Source of the DNA: Ectocarpus siliculosus
Lineage: Eukaryota; Sar; Phaeophyceae; Ectocarpales; Ectocarpaceae
NCBI GenBank assembly: GCA_000310025.1
Contig: FN649746.1
Span: forward strand, 1,674,536 to 1,696,452
Reading direction: 5' to 3'
Length of the DNA: 21,917 nucleotides
Part shown: positions 11,467 through 19,927 of the stretch, one piece after another
How the letters are laid out: every line of letters starts with the position of its first letter
How positions within the stretch are numbered: position 1 is the first letter of the stretch
Notes under the pieces: model-generated
What the model was told of the DNA's origin: nothing
Database searches by the model: none
What the model saw: the letters and a program-made list of their open reading frames with translations, nothing else
Program-made: the position numbers and the translations under genes

Positions 11467-12447
11467 CGGTGGAGGCGGCCTTGGTATCGATGATATAGAC
11501 GGTGGCGGTGGCGGCGGCGGTGGCGGCGGCGGTGGCGGGGGTGGCGGCGGGGTTGCCGGGGGCAATCGTGTTGTTGTTGTTGGTGCCAGCGGTGGTGGCG
11601 GTGGCGGAGGCGGTGGCGGTGGTGGCGGCGGCGGGGCCTGCAGCTTTGCCGGTGACGGGGGAGGCTGCAGCTTTGCCGGTATAGGCGTTGATGATAGCGG
11701 CTGCGGCGGCTGAGGTGGCGGTGGCGGTGGTGGTAGTTGTACTGGTGTTGGTGTTCGCGGCGGGGGCGATGGTGTTGGTGTTGGTGGTGGCGCCTGCAGA
11801 GGGATATGTTCATGCTCCTGCTCTGGCCGTTTTTCCCGCTGCTGCTGCTGGTGCTGCTGGTGCTTCTGCTGGTGCTTCTGCTGCTTCTGCTGCTGCGAAT
11901 CCTGCTGCTCATGATGATGATGATCTAGTTGTTGTTGCTGGTGCGAGCTGCCGCCTCCGCCATCAACGTGAGCAGATAACCCTGGTGGTGGTGGTGGTGG
12001 CGCCTGAAGAGGGAGATGCCCGTCCTCCTGCTCTCGTCGCTTTTCCCGCTGCTGCTGCTGCTTTTGCTGCTGTTGCTGCTGCTCATGATGATGATGATCA
12101 AGCTGTTGTTGCTGGTGCGGCCTATCGCCTCCGCCATCAACGGGAGCGGAGAATCTCGAACGGCGGACGGGCTCGGGAGGCGGCGGGTCCCACCTAGCTC
12201 TCCACCCAGCTCTAACAACGCCACCAGTCCGGGTTGGTAGGGGCTTCTCTTGGCCACCTTGGCATTTACCCTTTGTATCGGTCGATGCATGAGCCCCGGC
12301 GACGCCGCCGGCGCCGTCGGCGGACGTGCCGATATCATCGGCGGGCGTTTCGGGCGGCAGCGGAAAGGAGGACTCGCCGCCACCGCCGCCGCCGCTAGGT
12401 GATCGTTTCCACGTTAATCGTTCGTCCCGCCCAGCGGTAAGATACGC
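8127..12447 (-). CDS. Regnase/ZC3H12-type NYN (PIN-like) endoribonuclease with a long Gln/Pro/Gly-rich N-terminal region
   Basis: Exons rebuilt on the minus strand: 12447-10828, 10126-10051, 9558-9471, 8719-8643, 8314-8202 and a short last exon. Phases agree at each joint across the domain (0, 1, 2, 1). The domain reads TTLVAIDGSNVAFAF, then RGPSAAIQ-FFKRRGIPCVIF, VPNWR, EALRSGEICRVPANKNDDLF, AYVVSNDQFRDH and a final FARAEFIPDP. Known for the family: a four-Asp metal site (D141, D225, D226 and D244 in human ZC3H12A); the IDGSN, NDD and SND aspartates are all present here. Role: metal-dependent cleavage of RNA, usually mRNA decay in the cytoplasm. No CCCH zinc finger follows the domain, unlike ZC3H12A. 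The 540-residue exon holds a tandem Gln/His-rich repeat, poly-Pro runs and Gly-rich stretches but no in-frame Met before the domain, so translation starts upstream. The end is uncertain: a 57-bp intron (8201-8145, branch-like CTAAC) gives a stop at 8127; read-through gives TAA at 8157. Confidence 0.85.
8450..8592. repeat. Polypyrimidine microsatellite (TCTG/TCTC)n
   Basis: About 140 bases of degenerate TCTG, TCTC and TCCC repeats on the plus strand. It lies in the last full intron of the NYN gene (8642-8315), whose sense strand is therefore a purine (GA) tract. Confidence 0.95.
8815..8847. repeat. (TGC)11 trinucleotide repeat
   Basis: Eleven perfect TGC units inside the NYN-gene intron 9470-8720 (CAG-type on the sense strand). 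Further broken CTG/TTG units continue to about 8980. Confidence 0.95.
9256..9331 (+). repeat. Interspersed repeat 'B', copy 1
   Basis: The core is TTGACCTCGCAT, then CTACAA, GCCGGGACGG, preceded by a G-rich run and GTACTCAT. The core recurs at 9371-9450 and, inverted, at 19450-19525. It is intronic in the NYN gene. Confidence 0.75.
9371..9450 (+). repeat. Interspersed repeat 'B', copy 2
   Basis: G-run, GTACTTATA, TCGTGCATACCGTAGTCG, TTTGACTATTGACCTCGCA, then TACAAAGCCGGGACGG. It is closest to the inverted copy at 19450-19525 and lies 115 bases from copy 1 in the same intron. Confidence 0.75.
11782..12150 (-). repeat. In-frame tandem duplication inside the NYN-gene exon
   Basis: Two copies of about 58 and 65 residues: 12150-11977 and 11976-11782. 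Each runs SAxVDGGG, HQQQQLDHHHHEQQ, a Gln/Lys tract, QQQQREKR.EQE and PLQAPPP. The copies differ by in-frame Gln/His insertions, and the reading frame is kept across both, which supports coding use. Confidence 0.8.
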
Positions 12448-12895
12448 CTGTTACCAAAGGAACAGTCAAGTCATTGGGCAGAAATACACAGCGGTAACAG
12501 GTACGCCAATCAACACAGAGAAGCCATTGGAGGAAACACACAGTGGTAACGTGCCCCTATTCCAAAGGAACAGCAACGGCATTGGGCGGAAACACACAGT
12601 ACGCCTATTTCAGAGGTACAGCCAAGCCATTGGGCGAACACACAGTGGCAGAGGGTACGCCTATTTCAGGGGTACAGCCAAGCCATTGGGCGGAAAACAC
12701 GCAGCGGCAGAGGGGACGCCTATTGCAGAGGTACAGGCAAGCCATTGGGCGGAAAACACACAGCGGAAGAGGGCGCGACGTCTGTTTCAAAGGGGCAGCG
12801 AAACCATTGGGCCGAACACACAGCGGAAAGGAACGCCTGTTAAAACGGAACGGGGAAGTCATTGGGGGGAAACACACAGCAAGAGCGGGGCGGGA
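12431..12895. repeat. Minisatellite, eight units of 48-62 bp
   Basis: Unit centres on the plus strand are CATTGG at about 12472, 12525, 12580, 12628, 12684, 12743, 12805 and 12860. A typical unit is CCATTGGGCGGAAAACACAC, AGCGGCAGAGGGTACGCCTA, TTTCAGAGGTACAGCCAAG. Unit length is not a multiple of three and the frames drift, so it is not protein-coding. It adjoins, and slightly overlaps, the 5' edge of the large NYN exon; on that gene's sense strand every unit holds a CCAAT pentamer and most an acceptor-like pyrimidine-AG. Confidence 0.9.
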
Positions 12896-13447
12896 AAAAG
12901 TTGATAAAAACAGCGATGAACCATCGATCGAAGACAGACGCGGATCGGAAGAAGTGCCACCGCTCTGCTTTATCTTGTATCGTGGTGTTTGTTTGATACG
13001 TAGAGGGTCCGGTATCATGTTCAGCAAATGAGCTCAACGACCGCTGCTGCTGCTGCTGCTGCTGTGTGGAATAACCTCGACTCGGATCAAGACTGCCTTC
13101 TCATGTCCCGTCACAGCAAGGCCTGCAGGCGAGTGGGGACCGGCGTGGCGAACAAGAAATCTAAATTGCGGGTTTCGAAGTGAATGCGCGGTGCACGAGT
13201 AGGCAGGCATTGCTTCCTCTGTTATGCCGTACATGCTCATTTGTTTGCGCTGCGCACGCGTGAATCCGTTCGCCCGAACACGCCCTTCCTTGCGAGAAAT
13301 ATCTGTGCTCGCTCAAGACCAACGCTCGATACCCGTATCACAATGTTGTGCAGTACATCAACAGCGAGAAGATACTCGCCGCCAACGCTGCTGCTGTGTT
13401 GGTGTGACTGATGAAGTTGGTATGAGCACACAACATTCTATGTACGG
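12896..13447. other. Non-coding stretch
   Basis: Contains a short GCT repeat (13043-13066) and otherwise no supported gene. If the exon at 13939-14202 belongs to the NYN gene, this is intron. Confidence 0.4.
13043..13066. repeat. (GCT)n trinucleotide repeat
   Basis: Seven to eight GCT units in non-coding sequence. Confidence 0.9.
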
Positions 13448-13521
13448 TCGCCCCGGTGGTCTAGTGGTCACCTCGAGACCGCTAGTCGCAAAGGTCGTGA
13501 GTTCGACTCCCTATGGGGTGA
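13448..13521 (+). mobile_element. tRNA-derived SINE head or tRNA pseudogene
   Basis: A 74-base unit. Its ends TCGCCCC and GGGGTGA can pair as a 7-bp acceptor stem. TGGTCTAGTGG (13457-13467) fits the Pol III A box exactly and AGTTCGACTCC (13500-13510) fits the B box with one change. The anticodon and T stems do not pair properly and no sensible anticodon loop forms, so it is not a working tRNA. An A-rich tail (GAAAAAATG) follows. A SINE is favoured over a lone tRNA pseudogene because the promoter boxes are kept while the cloverleaf is lost; no second copy is visible here. Confidence 0.6.
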
Positions 13522-13938
13522 AAAAATGTTACATAATTTGCGGGTGAAAGCGAAAAATAGCTGGAAAAGCTCACGTGAGTACCAAACTTCGACGTTAGCA
13601 CCGTTGGCGAGGGAAAGGGACGGCTGGACCCTTCGCGATAAAAAAAAAACTCAGCACGCACCGCAGGACCAAGGTCGGGCACGAAACTAAATAAAAGAAG
13701 AAAAAAAACTCTGGTGTTTACCCCCTCCTGTGTGACCCTGGATGGTTGTAGTTGTACGAAAAAACACGCTGAAAAGTGTAGTACTCTACATGCACTGAAA
13801 GGTGGAGTACACGTCTCACAACAAAAAATGGGGGGACAGTCGCCATAATAAGTAGGACCAAAACACAACAAAACACAAACTATTGTTCTGAAGAGACCCC
13901 GCCGAGGGGAAAAAAAAAAAAGGGTACAATGCACGTAC

Positions 13939-14202
13939 CTCCTGGTCCGCCTCGGCCGCTAGGAGAAGCAGAGGCGGGTCGTGCAAAACGGCAGAATCGC
14001 GGGTTCCTTCGGTGCCGATGTCGCTGCCGGCCCGGCCATCGCTGCCGTTATTGCCGCCGTTGTGACCATCGTTACTCTGCACCGAAGCCGCCGTTTGCAG
14101 CGGGTGGCCCGTTTCTCCCTGGAGCTGCCATGCGGGACAGATGACGGGGCGTGGAGCTTGAACATCGAACGCAAATATTTTTTCTGGGTTTGCGGGCCGC
14201 AT
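13939..14202 (-). CDS. Candidate first coding exon, possibly of the NYN ribonuclease gene
   Basis: From ATG at 14202-14200 the minus strand reads 88 codons, starting MRPANPEKIFAFDVQ, through a Gly/Asn-rich part (SNDGHNGGNNGSDG), to LLLLAAEADQE, ending at a strong donor GAG|GTACGTGC. The end is phase 0, which fits an acceptor at 12448 (GGTAACAG) and the large NYN exon. The low-complexity Gly/Asn style resembles that exon. The alternative is that it is a downstream exon of the importin-type gene at 16548-18467; nothing in its sequence decides this. The frame also continues upstream of the chosen ATG, so the start is provisional. Confidence 0.4.
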
Positions 14203-14426
14203 GCCGCTTGCAAACCGCAAATACACGAGAATACAAAAAAATGTCCGAAGCTCAAGCTCAACCTTCGGCATTGCTCCGCGCCTCTTCTGTCACTACGTGT
14301 GGGATAGCTGGCTCGCAGACGTACCTCTCCAGGAACCATAAGACTGTTTTTGTGCCCTATAGTGATGATTCATGCTGACTTTTCATTCGCGTATATACTT
14401 CATTCTCAATTTCACGACTATCTTGC

Positions 14427-15790
14427 GGTTCACGTTCATCAGCGAACGGGCCGTAGGGATCAAATTCGCAGTCGAAGCAGCCGCGGCGGCTTCAAAGCCT
14501 GGTTTCATGAACGTTTCCATCAGTTTCATGGACGGTTTCATCAATGGTTTCATCGGGTGTAGTCACAGGGGGAGCTCACGATAATCAGCAAGCACGCCGT
14601 CTTAGTAGCCTTGGCGACGCTGACTTCTGATTTCATTGCACGGTTTCATGAACAGTTTCATCGTGTGTACTGTAGTCACAGCTGAAGTTCACGTTCATCA
14701 GCAAGCAGGTCGGCAGAGTAGCGTCGGCGACATCAAAGTCTGATTTCACGATCAGCAGTTTCATCCATTTCATCATTTTGATGGTCACAGGTGACGTTCG
14801 CATTTTCCCAGCGAGCGGGGCGTAGGCATCAGTTTCAGCGTCGAAGCAACCCAAGCGACATCGAAACCGGGCTGTTCATGAACAGTTACATCGGATTCAC
14901 TAAGGATGTCATTTACAGCTTCATGGTTTCGTGCAGACAACAGGTGTGGTTCAGGTCCATCAGCCATCAGCGAGCAGGACATTGGGATCAAGTTCGCCAT
15001 TGAAGCAGCCTCGGCGACGTCGAAATCGGTTATCATGAACAGTTTCATCGGTTATCATGAACAGTTTCATCGGTTTCATGAACGGTTTCGACAGTTTCAT
15101 CAACGGTTTCGACAGTTTCATCAACGGTTTCATCTTTTGTAGTCACAAGTAACGTTCGCGTGCACCTGCAAGCAATGCCGTTGGGATCTGATTCACAGCC
15201 GAGGCAGCCTCGGCGATGTCGATTTCGGATTTCATCAACGGTTTCATCGGTTTCGTCAACGATTCCATCCGTTTCACCAAAATGTTCAACAATTCCAGCA
15301 ACGGATTTCAGGAACGGTTTCATACGTTTGAAGCCACGAGTGACGTTCGCGTGCATCAGCGAGCAGGTCAATGATAGGTGATTCACAGTCGAGGCAGTCT
15401 CGGCGACGTCGAAAAAAACAAATTAAGAAAACAAAACTGAATGAACGGTATCATCGGTCTCAGCAACGGTTTCAACAATTTCATCAACGGTTTCATCGTT
15501 TGTAGTCGCAAGCGACGTTCGCGTCCATCAGCAAGCCGGCCGTAGAGATCTGATCCACGTTGGAGGCAGCCTTGGCGACATCAAAACATGATTTCATGAA
15601 ACGGCTACATCGGTTTTCGTCAACAGTTTCATCGGTTTCATCAACGGTTTCAGCAACGGTTTCAGCAACGGTTTAATCATTTGTAGTCACAGGTGAGGTT
15701 GGCGTGCATCGGCGTCAAGCCAGCCTTGGCGACGTCGAAATTGGATTTCACTTAACGGTTTCATGAACGGTTTCAAGAACGGCATCATCG
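14427..15790. repeat. Higher-order satellite: about 85-bp heads alternating with arrays of a GGTTTCATCAAC 12-mer
   Basis: About nine imperfect units. Heads start near 14427, 14559, 14672, 14783, 14929, 15139, 15330, 15502 and 15682 with GTAGTCAC, then GTGACGTTCGCGTGCATCAG, CGAGCAGG and GCAGCCTCGGCGACGTCGAA. Tails are runs of GGTTTCATCAAC and variants of different length, so spacing varies from 111 to 210 bp. On the minus strand pieces read (DETV)n and DFDVAEAAS, but stops and frame changes between units argue against a present-day protein. Confidence 0.85.
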
Positions 15791-16547
15791 TGAACGCAGG
15801 GGTGATCGCACGCCCCCCAAACCGACTTTAACAGCTCGATTGCTCCACAACCGAGAGACTGCCAGTGCCGAAAAGGATGGTTTGGGAACGATCTCATCGA
15901 GAGCTTCCTCGCACAAATCGCTTGGTTTGAGACAGCAGGCTCTTGGTTGCGCATAATCGAGCTGTTGAACATTAGTCCAGGGGGTGAGCTGTGATCACTG
16001 GCACTTGCACGGTAGCACGCACGTTAGTGGAAGTTGTGGGTACAGGTCAAATGGGGACATTTTTTTTTGTTGGCGTATAGGAAAAATACCACATCAGCGT
16101 AATCATCGTCGTCGACAACGGCATCGTCGCGCATGTACGCCGTCATCAATAGCAACCGCGACATCGCTGCGCACGGAAGATGCCGTCGCGAATGCACGCG
16201 CGAAGAGCATGACAGAAGCTAGAGGAACTCTTGTTTCGTTGCACCAGTACGAGAACCTGAAACGAACGGCCGGAGCACATCAACCTGCGTGCGTCTGTTT
16301 ATCGTCAAACCTTAGGGTGAAAACGACATGAATGAACGCGACCGAAGACAAGACGTATCAAATAGTCAGGCATTCCTCCGTCATCATCTCTTCCTCCTTG
16401 CCCGAAGTACACTTGAAGGCTGATCGACCCCACACAAGCCTCGCAAGCACGGTTCGGTTGGAAGTTGGTCGACAACACAAAAGCCTCGCAAGCACCGGTA
16501 CAGACCGAACCATCAACACACACAAACAACTGCTCTCTCTCTCTCAC
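15791..16547. other. Stretch without a firm gene; searched for the next importin exon
   Basis: On the minus strand an acceptor-like GTGCGCAG near 16178 precedes MSRLLLMTAYMRDDAVVDDD, which loosely resembles an acidic importin loop, but no exon of matching phase links it to 16548. A diverged direct repeat around AGCCTCGCAAGCAC lies at about 16436-16496. Otherwise nothing. Confidence 0.3.
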
Positions 16548-18467
16548 TTCTTCCAGGGTGGGGCCGCTCGTTTCGATGCTGGTCCCCTCTGCGTGCCCCC
16601 CGGCGGCCCCGGACTGCTCGATGGTAATCCCGTCGACCGCCTCCCGTGCTTCTTGGGCAGCGACTGGATCCCCGGAGTTCGCCGCGGCCTGCGTACGGTG
16701 CGAGAAAGGCAACATGCCCAAGAAAACGAAGAACAAATCCGGCAAGCAGGTTAGATTAGTGTACACGCGGGAGTTTCGTTCCGTTCGGTTTCCGCCGCGT
16801 CGTATTCTGTTCTGTTCCATTCTGTTTTCGTTCCATATCGTTCCGTCCCGTTTAGTTCGTTTCATTGCCTACGTTACGTTCTGTTTCGTCCTTTCTTGTC
16901 GTTTCGTTCCTGTATTCAAATTTCACAACTCACCTCCTTTTCAACACTGAAAACCAAACGCCATGTCGTCCCGGATTATTATCCAGCAAGCACAACAATA
17001 CTCATACTTAGAATAAGTGAGTCTCACTTTGAGAAAAAAAGAAAAACCACCCACCTCCACGACGGACATCATCTTCGGCCACAGAGAAGAGGACGCGGCA
17101 GCACCTGACGGTCCTGAGATCAGGAGGCCATTAAATGATGAGCCGTTGGCATGCGCACGAGGGGGAGGAAGAGGCGGCGAGGGGTCCATCCATTGGTTGC
17201 CGTGACTAGCTCGACGGTTGACATTTGTCCGTTGCCCACGAACGCGAAGACGACGAAGCACGGTTGGTTGCTCGTCCAGATGGACACATTCAGAATTCGG
17301 AGGTCCATAATAAGCTTGTCGCGCTTTACCATTCGGAGGTCCATAATAAACTTGTCGCGCTTTACGAATGGACGGAGGAGCGTCCGGTGCTTCAAGTCTT
17401 CAGCTGCATGAAGTTCGAGGACTAGTGAGTTTAGAGGCAGGCGAGACAGGGACACAGCAGACTGATTGGGGTTGTCACGAAGATAGGACACCACATGCCA
17501 TGTTTACCATGGCAATAGCGCCATGATGACCATGGAGTACACTTATTTCCGTGTTTTTCCGTGTTTGGCTCGGGGTGACCAACAACACAGTCCACGACCA
17601 CAGCTGTGGCAAACAACGCAGCAACAGCCGGTAGCATCGGGAATCAACCAGGTTAACGACGTCAACACACGACGAGAGTGATAGGCACAACCGCGACAGC
17701 AACAGCACCGCATCGCGTCGACCATGGCCCTATTGGAGGGCGTGCAATCCACCGCGACCTCTCCCGCCACCACCACAACCCAACATAGCAACAACAACAC
17801 GGCATTTGAGGCATTGAGCATGTGGCCGAGGTGCAACAACAAGTGTTACACACCCGGAAACAAGCGCTGGAGGTAGGAACAGGCCGCCTTCAAGGCCGCC
17901 ACCCTCACGCCGATGTCCGCGTCTTCGAGGGAGTACGCAAACATCTGCAGGCCCATTAGGCCGCCCCAAGAAACACACACGCGTTGGCAACACCGAGCAG
18001 AGCACACGGCACAGGGATATCAGAAAGGAGAGCGCCACCATAACAGCAATCACAGCAATCACAGCGCAGGTTGGGAAAGGAAGCTAAATATTGTCGGGGA
18101 GGGGGGGGGGGGAAATGCTGCTACCTGCAGATCGCGCCAAGTGCCATCCCGCGGCAACCCCCCCCCTCCTTACGACAGAACCAAAAACCACAACCAACCT
18201 GCCCCAACTTGCGCTAAAACGGCGACACCGTCCCTTCCGCAGCATCTCCTTTTTCTTACAAGAAAGTATGCACACGTCCACACAAAGACCCTTTTCTTCT
18301 TCTTCAAAACCTCGAGATACCTGGAGCAAACCGTCCTGGTGGGGAGACATCATCCCCGGGTAGCACGCGGTGAGTATGCTGACGAGACCGAGACCGACGA
18401 CCTTCAGCTCCGGAGAAGGCTGCGCCGCGTCGCAGAACGCCGCCGCCATCTCCATCAGCTCCGGCCA
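16548..18467 (-). CDS. Importin-beta family (IPO4/IPO5-like) HEAT-repeat protein, N-terminal portion, incomplete
   Basis: Four exons on the minus strand join in phase: 18467-18321 (147 bp), 17944-17854 (91), 17113-17055 (59) and 16688-16548 (141). Acceptors are CAG, donors GTATCT, GTGTGT, GTGGGT and GTGAGA. The product reads WPELMEMAAAF, PELKVVGLGLVSIL, FAYSLEDADIGVRVAALKAA, SLWPKMMSVVEAAANSGDPV and AAQEAREAVDGITIEQ. This follows the order of human importin-5 after QWPEALKFLF (residues about 120-250): WPE helix, HEAT pair, VR/ALKA helix, L-P-M-L helix, then EAL helix. Role by family: binding Ran and cargo for nuclear import. About 120 residues should come before and several hundred after; neither was found (upstream to the window edge, downstream to the satellite). 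The gene may continue across repeat-filled introns, or be a broken copy. The exons themselves have no stops or frameshifts. Confidence 0.7.
16770..16912. repeat. Degenerate (GTTCYRTT)n pyrimidine-rich repeat
   Basis: Many loosely periodic GTTCCGTTC / GTTCTGTTCC units on the plus strand. It lies in the intron 17054-16689 of the importin-type gene. Confidence 0.75.
17295..17366. repeat. Two 36-bp tandem copies
   Basis: ATTCGGAGGTCCATAATAAG (17295) repeats at 17331. The copies differ at only two positions, so the duplication is recent. Intronic in the importin-type gene. Confidence 0.95.
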
Positions 18468-18936
18468 CTGATTTTTTCGTTTGCGGTGGTCGTGGGGTTG
18501 GGGGTTAGGGATGTAGCGCCATGCCTAAAGTTGGTGCTTCTTGGGGGGTAGTGCTGGTGTTGTCGTCGTCGTCTTTGGCAATTTTCGTTTGAGGGGATCG
18601 CGGTCATTTTTGAGTGGCGTTCAAGTTGTTTGAAGGGGTTGCTGTCGCCTCCGTCGCTTTGTCGATTTCTCGGGTGCGGTGGTCATGGTGGTGGGGATCA
18701 AAGTTGCTATTAGTCGCCACCGACGTTGTTGCCGGTGATACGGCGGTGTTGGTGTTGCTAGCGCGATATTGTCGTCGTGTCGTGCAGACAGAAGAACGAG
18801 GAAAAGCGAAAGCATTCGCCCACACAAACAAACCACGAAAGGAGCGATACATAAACACCGGACCACGTGTTTTCCTGATTTCATGCTCATTCACGGACGA
18901 CTCTCTTGCCGGGGTGTCCTATTAGTCCCCCCCCCC
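18468..18936. other. Stretch upstream of the importin-type exons, no exon recognised
   Basis: Searched on the minus strand for the preceding importin exon (family order predicts a helix pair before WPEL). Only low-complexity GTTGT/GTCGTC-rich sequence was seen. Confidence 0.4.
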
Positions 18937-19376
18937 GGTGCCGCCCCCCGGTGTTTGCCATCGGGGTTTGGGTTTTCGTCGCTTGGCAACGACGTTGTAA
19001 AACAAGCCCCCCACTCGGTGTTTGCCATCGGGATTGGGTTTTCGTCGCTTGGCAACGACGTTGTAAAACAAGCCAATTCACTTCGTTTTATTTTTTTACC
19101 TCGTTTTTTTTTTTGGCGGTAACCAGAATGGTGGTCGAGTAGATCATGTTGTGCGGGGTCGAGAACCCTCTCTCCGCGCAACGGGGGATGATCGCACCAC
19201 GTTGTGTTAAAATGGTCAAGCTTCCTCGAGGCAGTTACACAGTGCTTACAACTGTCTCTGGAAGTGAAAGCACCAGAAAATAAATTAAGATATATGCATA
19301 CGCAGCTGTCATCCGTACGCAAGGAAGTAAGCACAAGATGCCCAACACCCTTAGGAGGATGCAGCTCACCCTTCAT
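18937..19376 (+). repeat. Segmental tandem duplication, unit 1 (uninterrupted)
   Basis: It starts GGTGCCGCC, holds two ~57-67 bp copies of a module with CGTCGCTTGGCAACGACG (a hairpin), then a conserved body including GTAGATCATGTTGTGCGGGG, and ends GCAAGGAAGTAAGCACAAGA through CACCCTTCAT. The same order recurs at 19540-19927 and resumes at 21871. The TA at 19328-19329 marks the site occupied by the transposon in unit 2. Confidence 0.9.
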
Positions 19377-19449
19377 GCGACTCGCCAAATACCTCACGGC
19401 GCTTCGCGCTTGGTGATGTGAGAGCCTGGTCCGGTGAGAACCCGGCGTG

Positions 19450-19525
19450 CTCCGTCCCGGCTTTGTAGGGATGCGAGGTCAATGGTCAAACGACTACGGC
19501 ATGCACGACTATGAGTACACCCCCC
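19450..19525 (-). repeat. Interspersed repeat 'B', copy 3 (inverted)
   Basis: On the minus strand it gives GTACTCATAGTCGTGCATGC, CGTAGTCGTTTGACCATTGA, CCTCGCATCCCTACAAAGCC, GGGACGGAG. It lies between the two duplication units, next to a C run of about 20 bases (19520-19539), mirroring the G run beside the other copies. Confidence 0.75.
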
Positions 19526-19539
19526 CCCCCCCCCCCCCC

Positions 19540-19927
19540 GGTGCCGCCATCGGGGTTGGGTTTTCGTCGCTTGGAAACGACGTTGTAAAACAAGTCCCCC
19601 CCCCGGTGTTTGCCATCGGGATTGGGTTTTCGTCGCTTGGCAACGACGTTGTAAAACAAGCTAGTGCACTTCGTGAACTCGGCAACCAGGTTGCCGCTTT
19701 TTTATTCACCTCTGTTTTTTTTCGCGGTAACACGATAGTGGTCCAGTAGATCATGTTGTGCGGGGTCGAGAACCCTCACTCCGCGCAAGGGGGATAATCG
19801 TACCACGTTGTGTTACAATGGCCAAGCATCCTCGAGGCAGTTACACAGTGCTTATAACTGTTTCTGGAAGTGAAAGCACCAGAAAATAAATTAAGTCATG
19901 CGCAGCTGTCATCCGTACGCAAGGAAG
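19540..19927 (+). repeat. Segmental tandem duplication, unit 2 (left part)
   Basis: Same order of modules as unit 1 with small changes. It is cut after GCAAGGAAG by the transposon, and the matching right part (AGCACAAGATGCCGAACGCC to CACCCTTCAT) continues at 21871 to the window end. Confidence 0.9.

Noticed and set aside
11017-12240. Plus-strand Val/Ala- and Leu-rich frames opposite the NYN exon
   Set aside because: They are the antisense of Gln, His and Pro codon runs in the supported minus-strand frame.
12326-13031. Proteins read through the 12.4-12.9 kb minisatellite on the plus strand
   Set aside because: Unit lengths of 48-62 bp shift the frame from unit to unit and the same peptide recurs in different frames, as expected for non-coding tandem DNA.
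13448-13521. A working tRNA gene
   Set aside because: The acceptor stem pairs and the promoter boxes are present, but the anticodon stem and T stem have too few pairs and no standard anticodon loop forms.
14633-15386. A (DETV)n repeat protein on the minus strand
   Set aside because: Frames open only within one or two satellite units and are broken by stops and frame changes between units; the tail 12-mer makes any frame look repetitive.
12431-15790. CRISPR-like arrays
   Set aside because: The repeats are imperfect, vary in spacing and lack unique spacers between identical repeats, and the setting is eukaryotic.
18984-19662. ACGACGTTGTAAAAC, identical to part of the pUC/M13 lacZ-alpha primer region, seen four times
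   Set aside because: The match is only about 15 bases, the flanks (GGCA before, AAGC or AAGT after) are not vector, and it occurs inside a genomic repeat module. Vector contamination is not supported.
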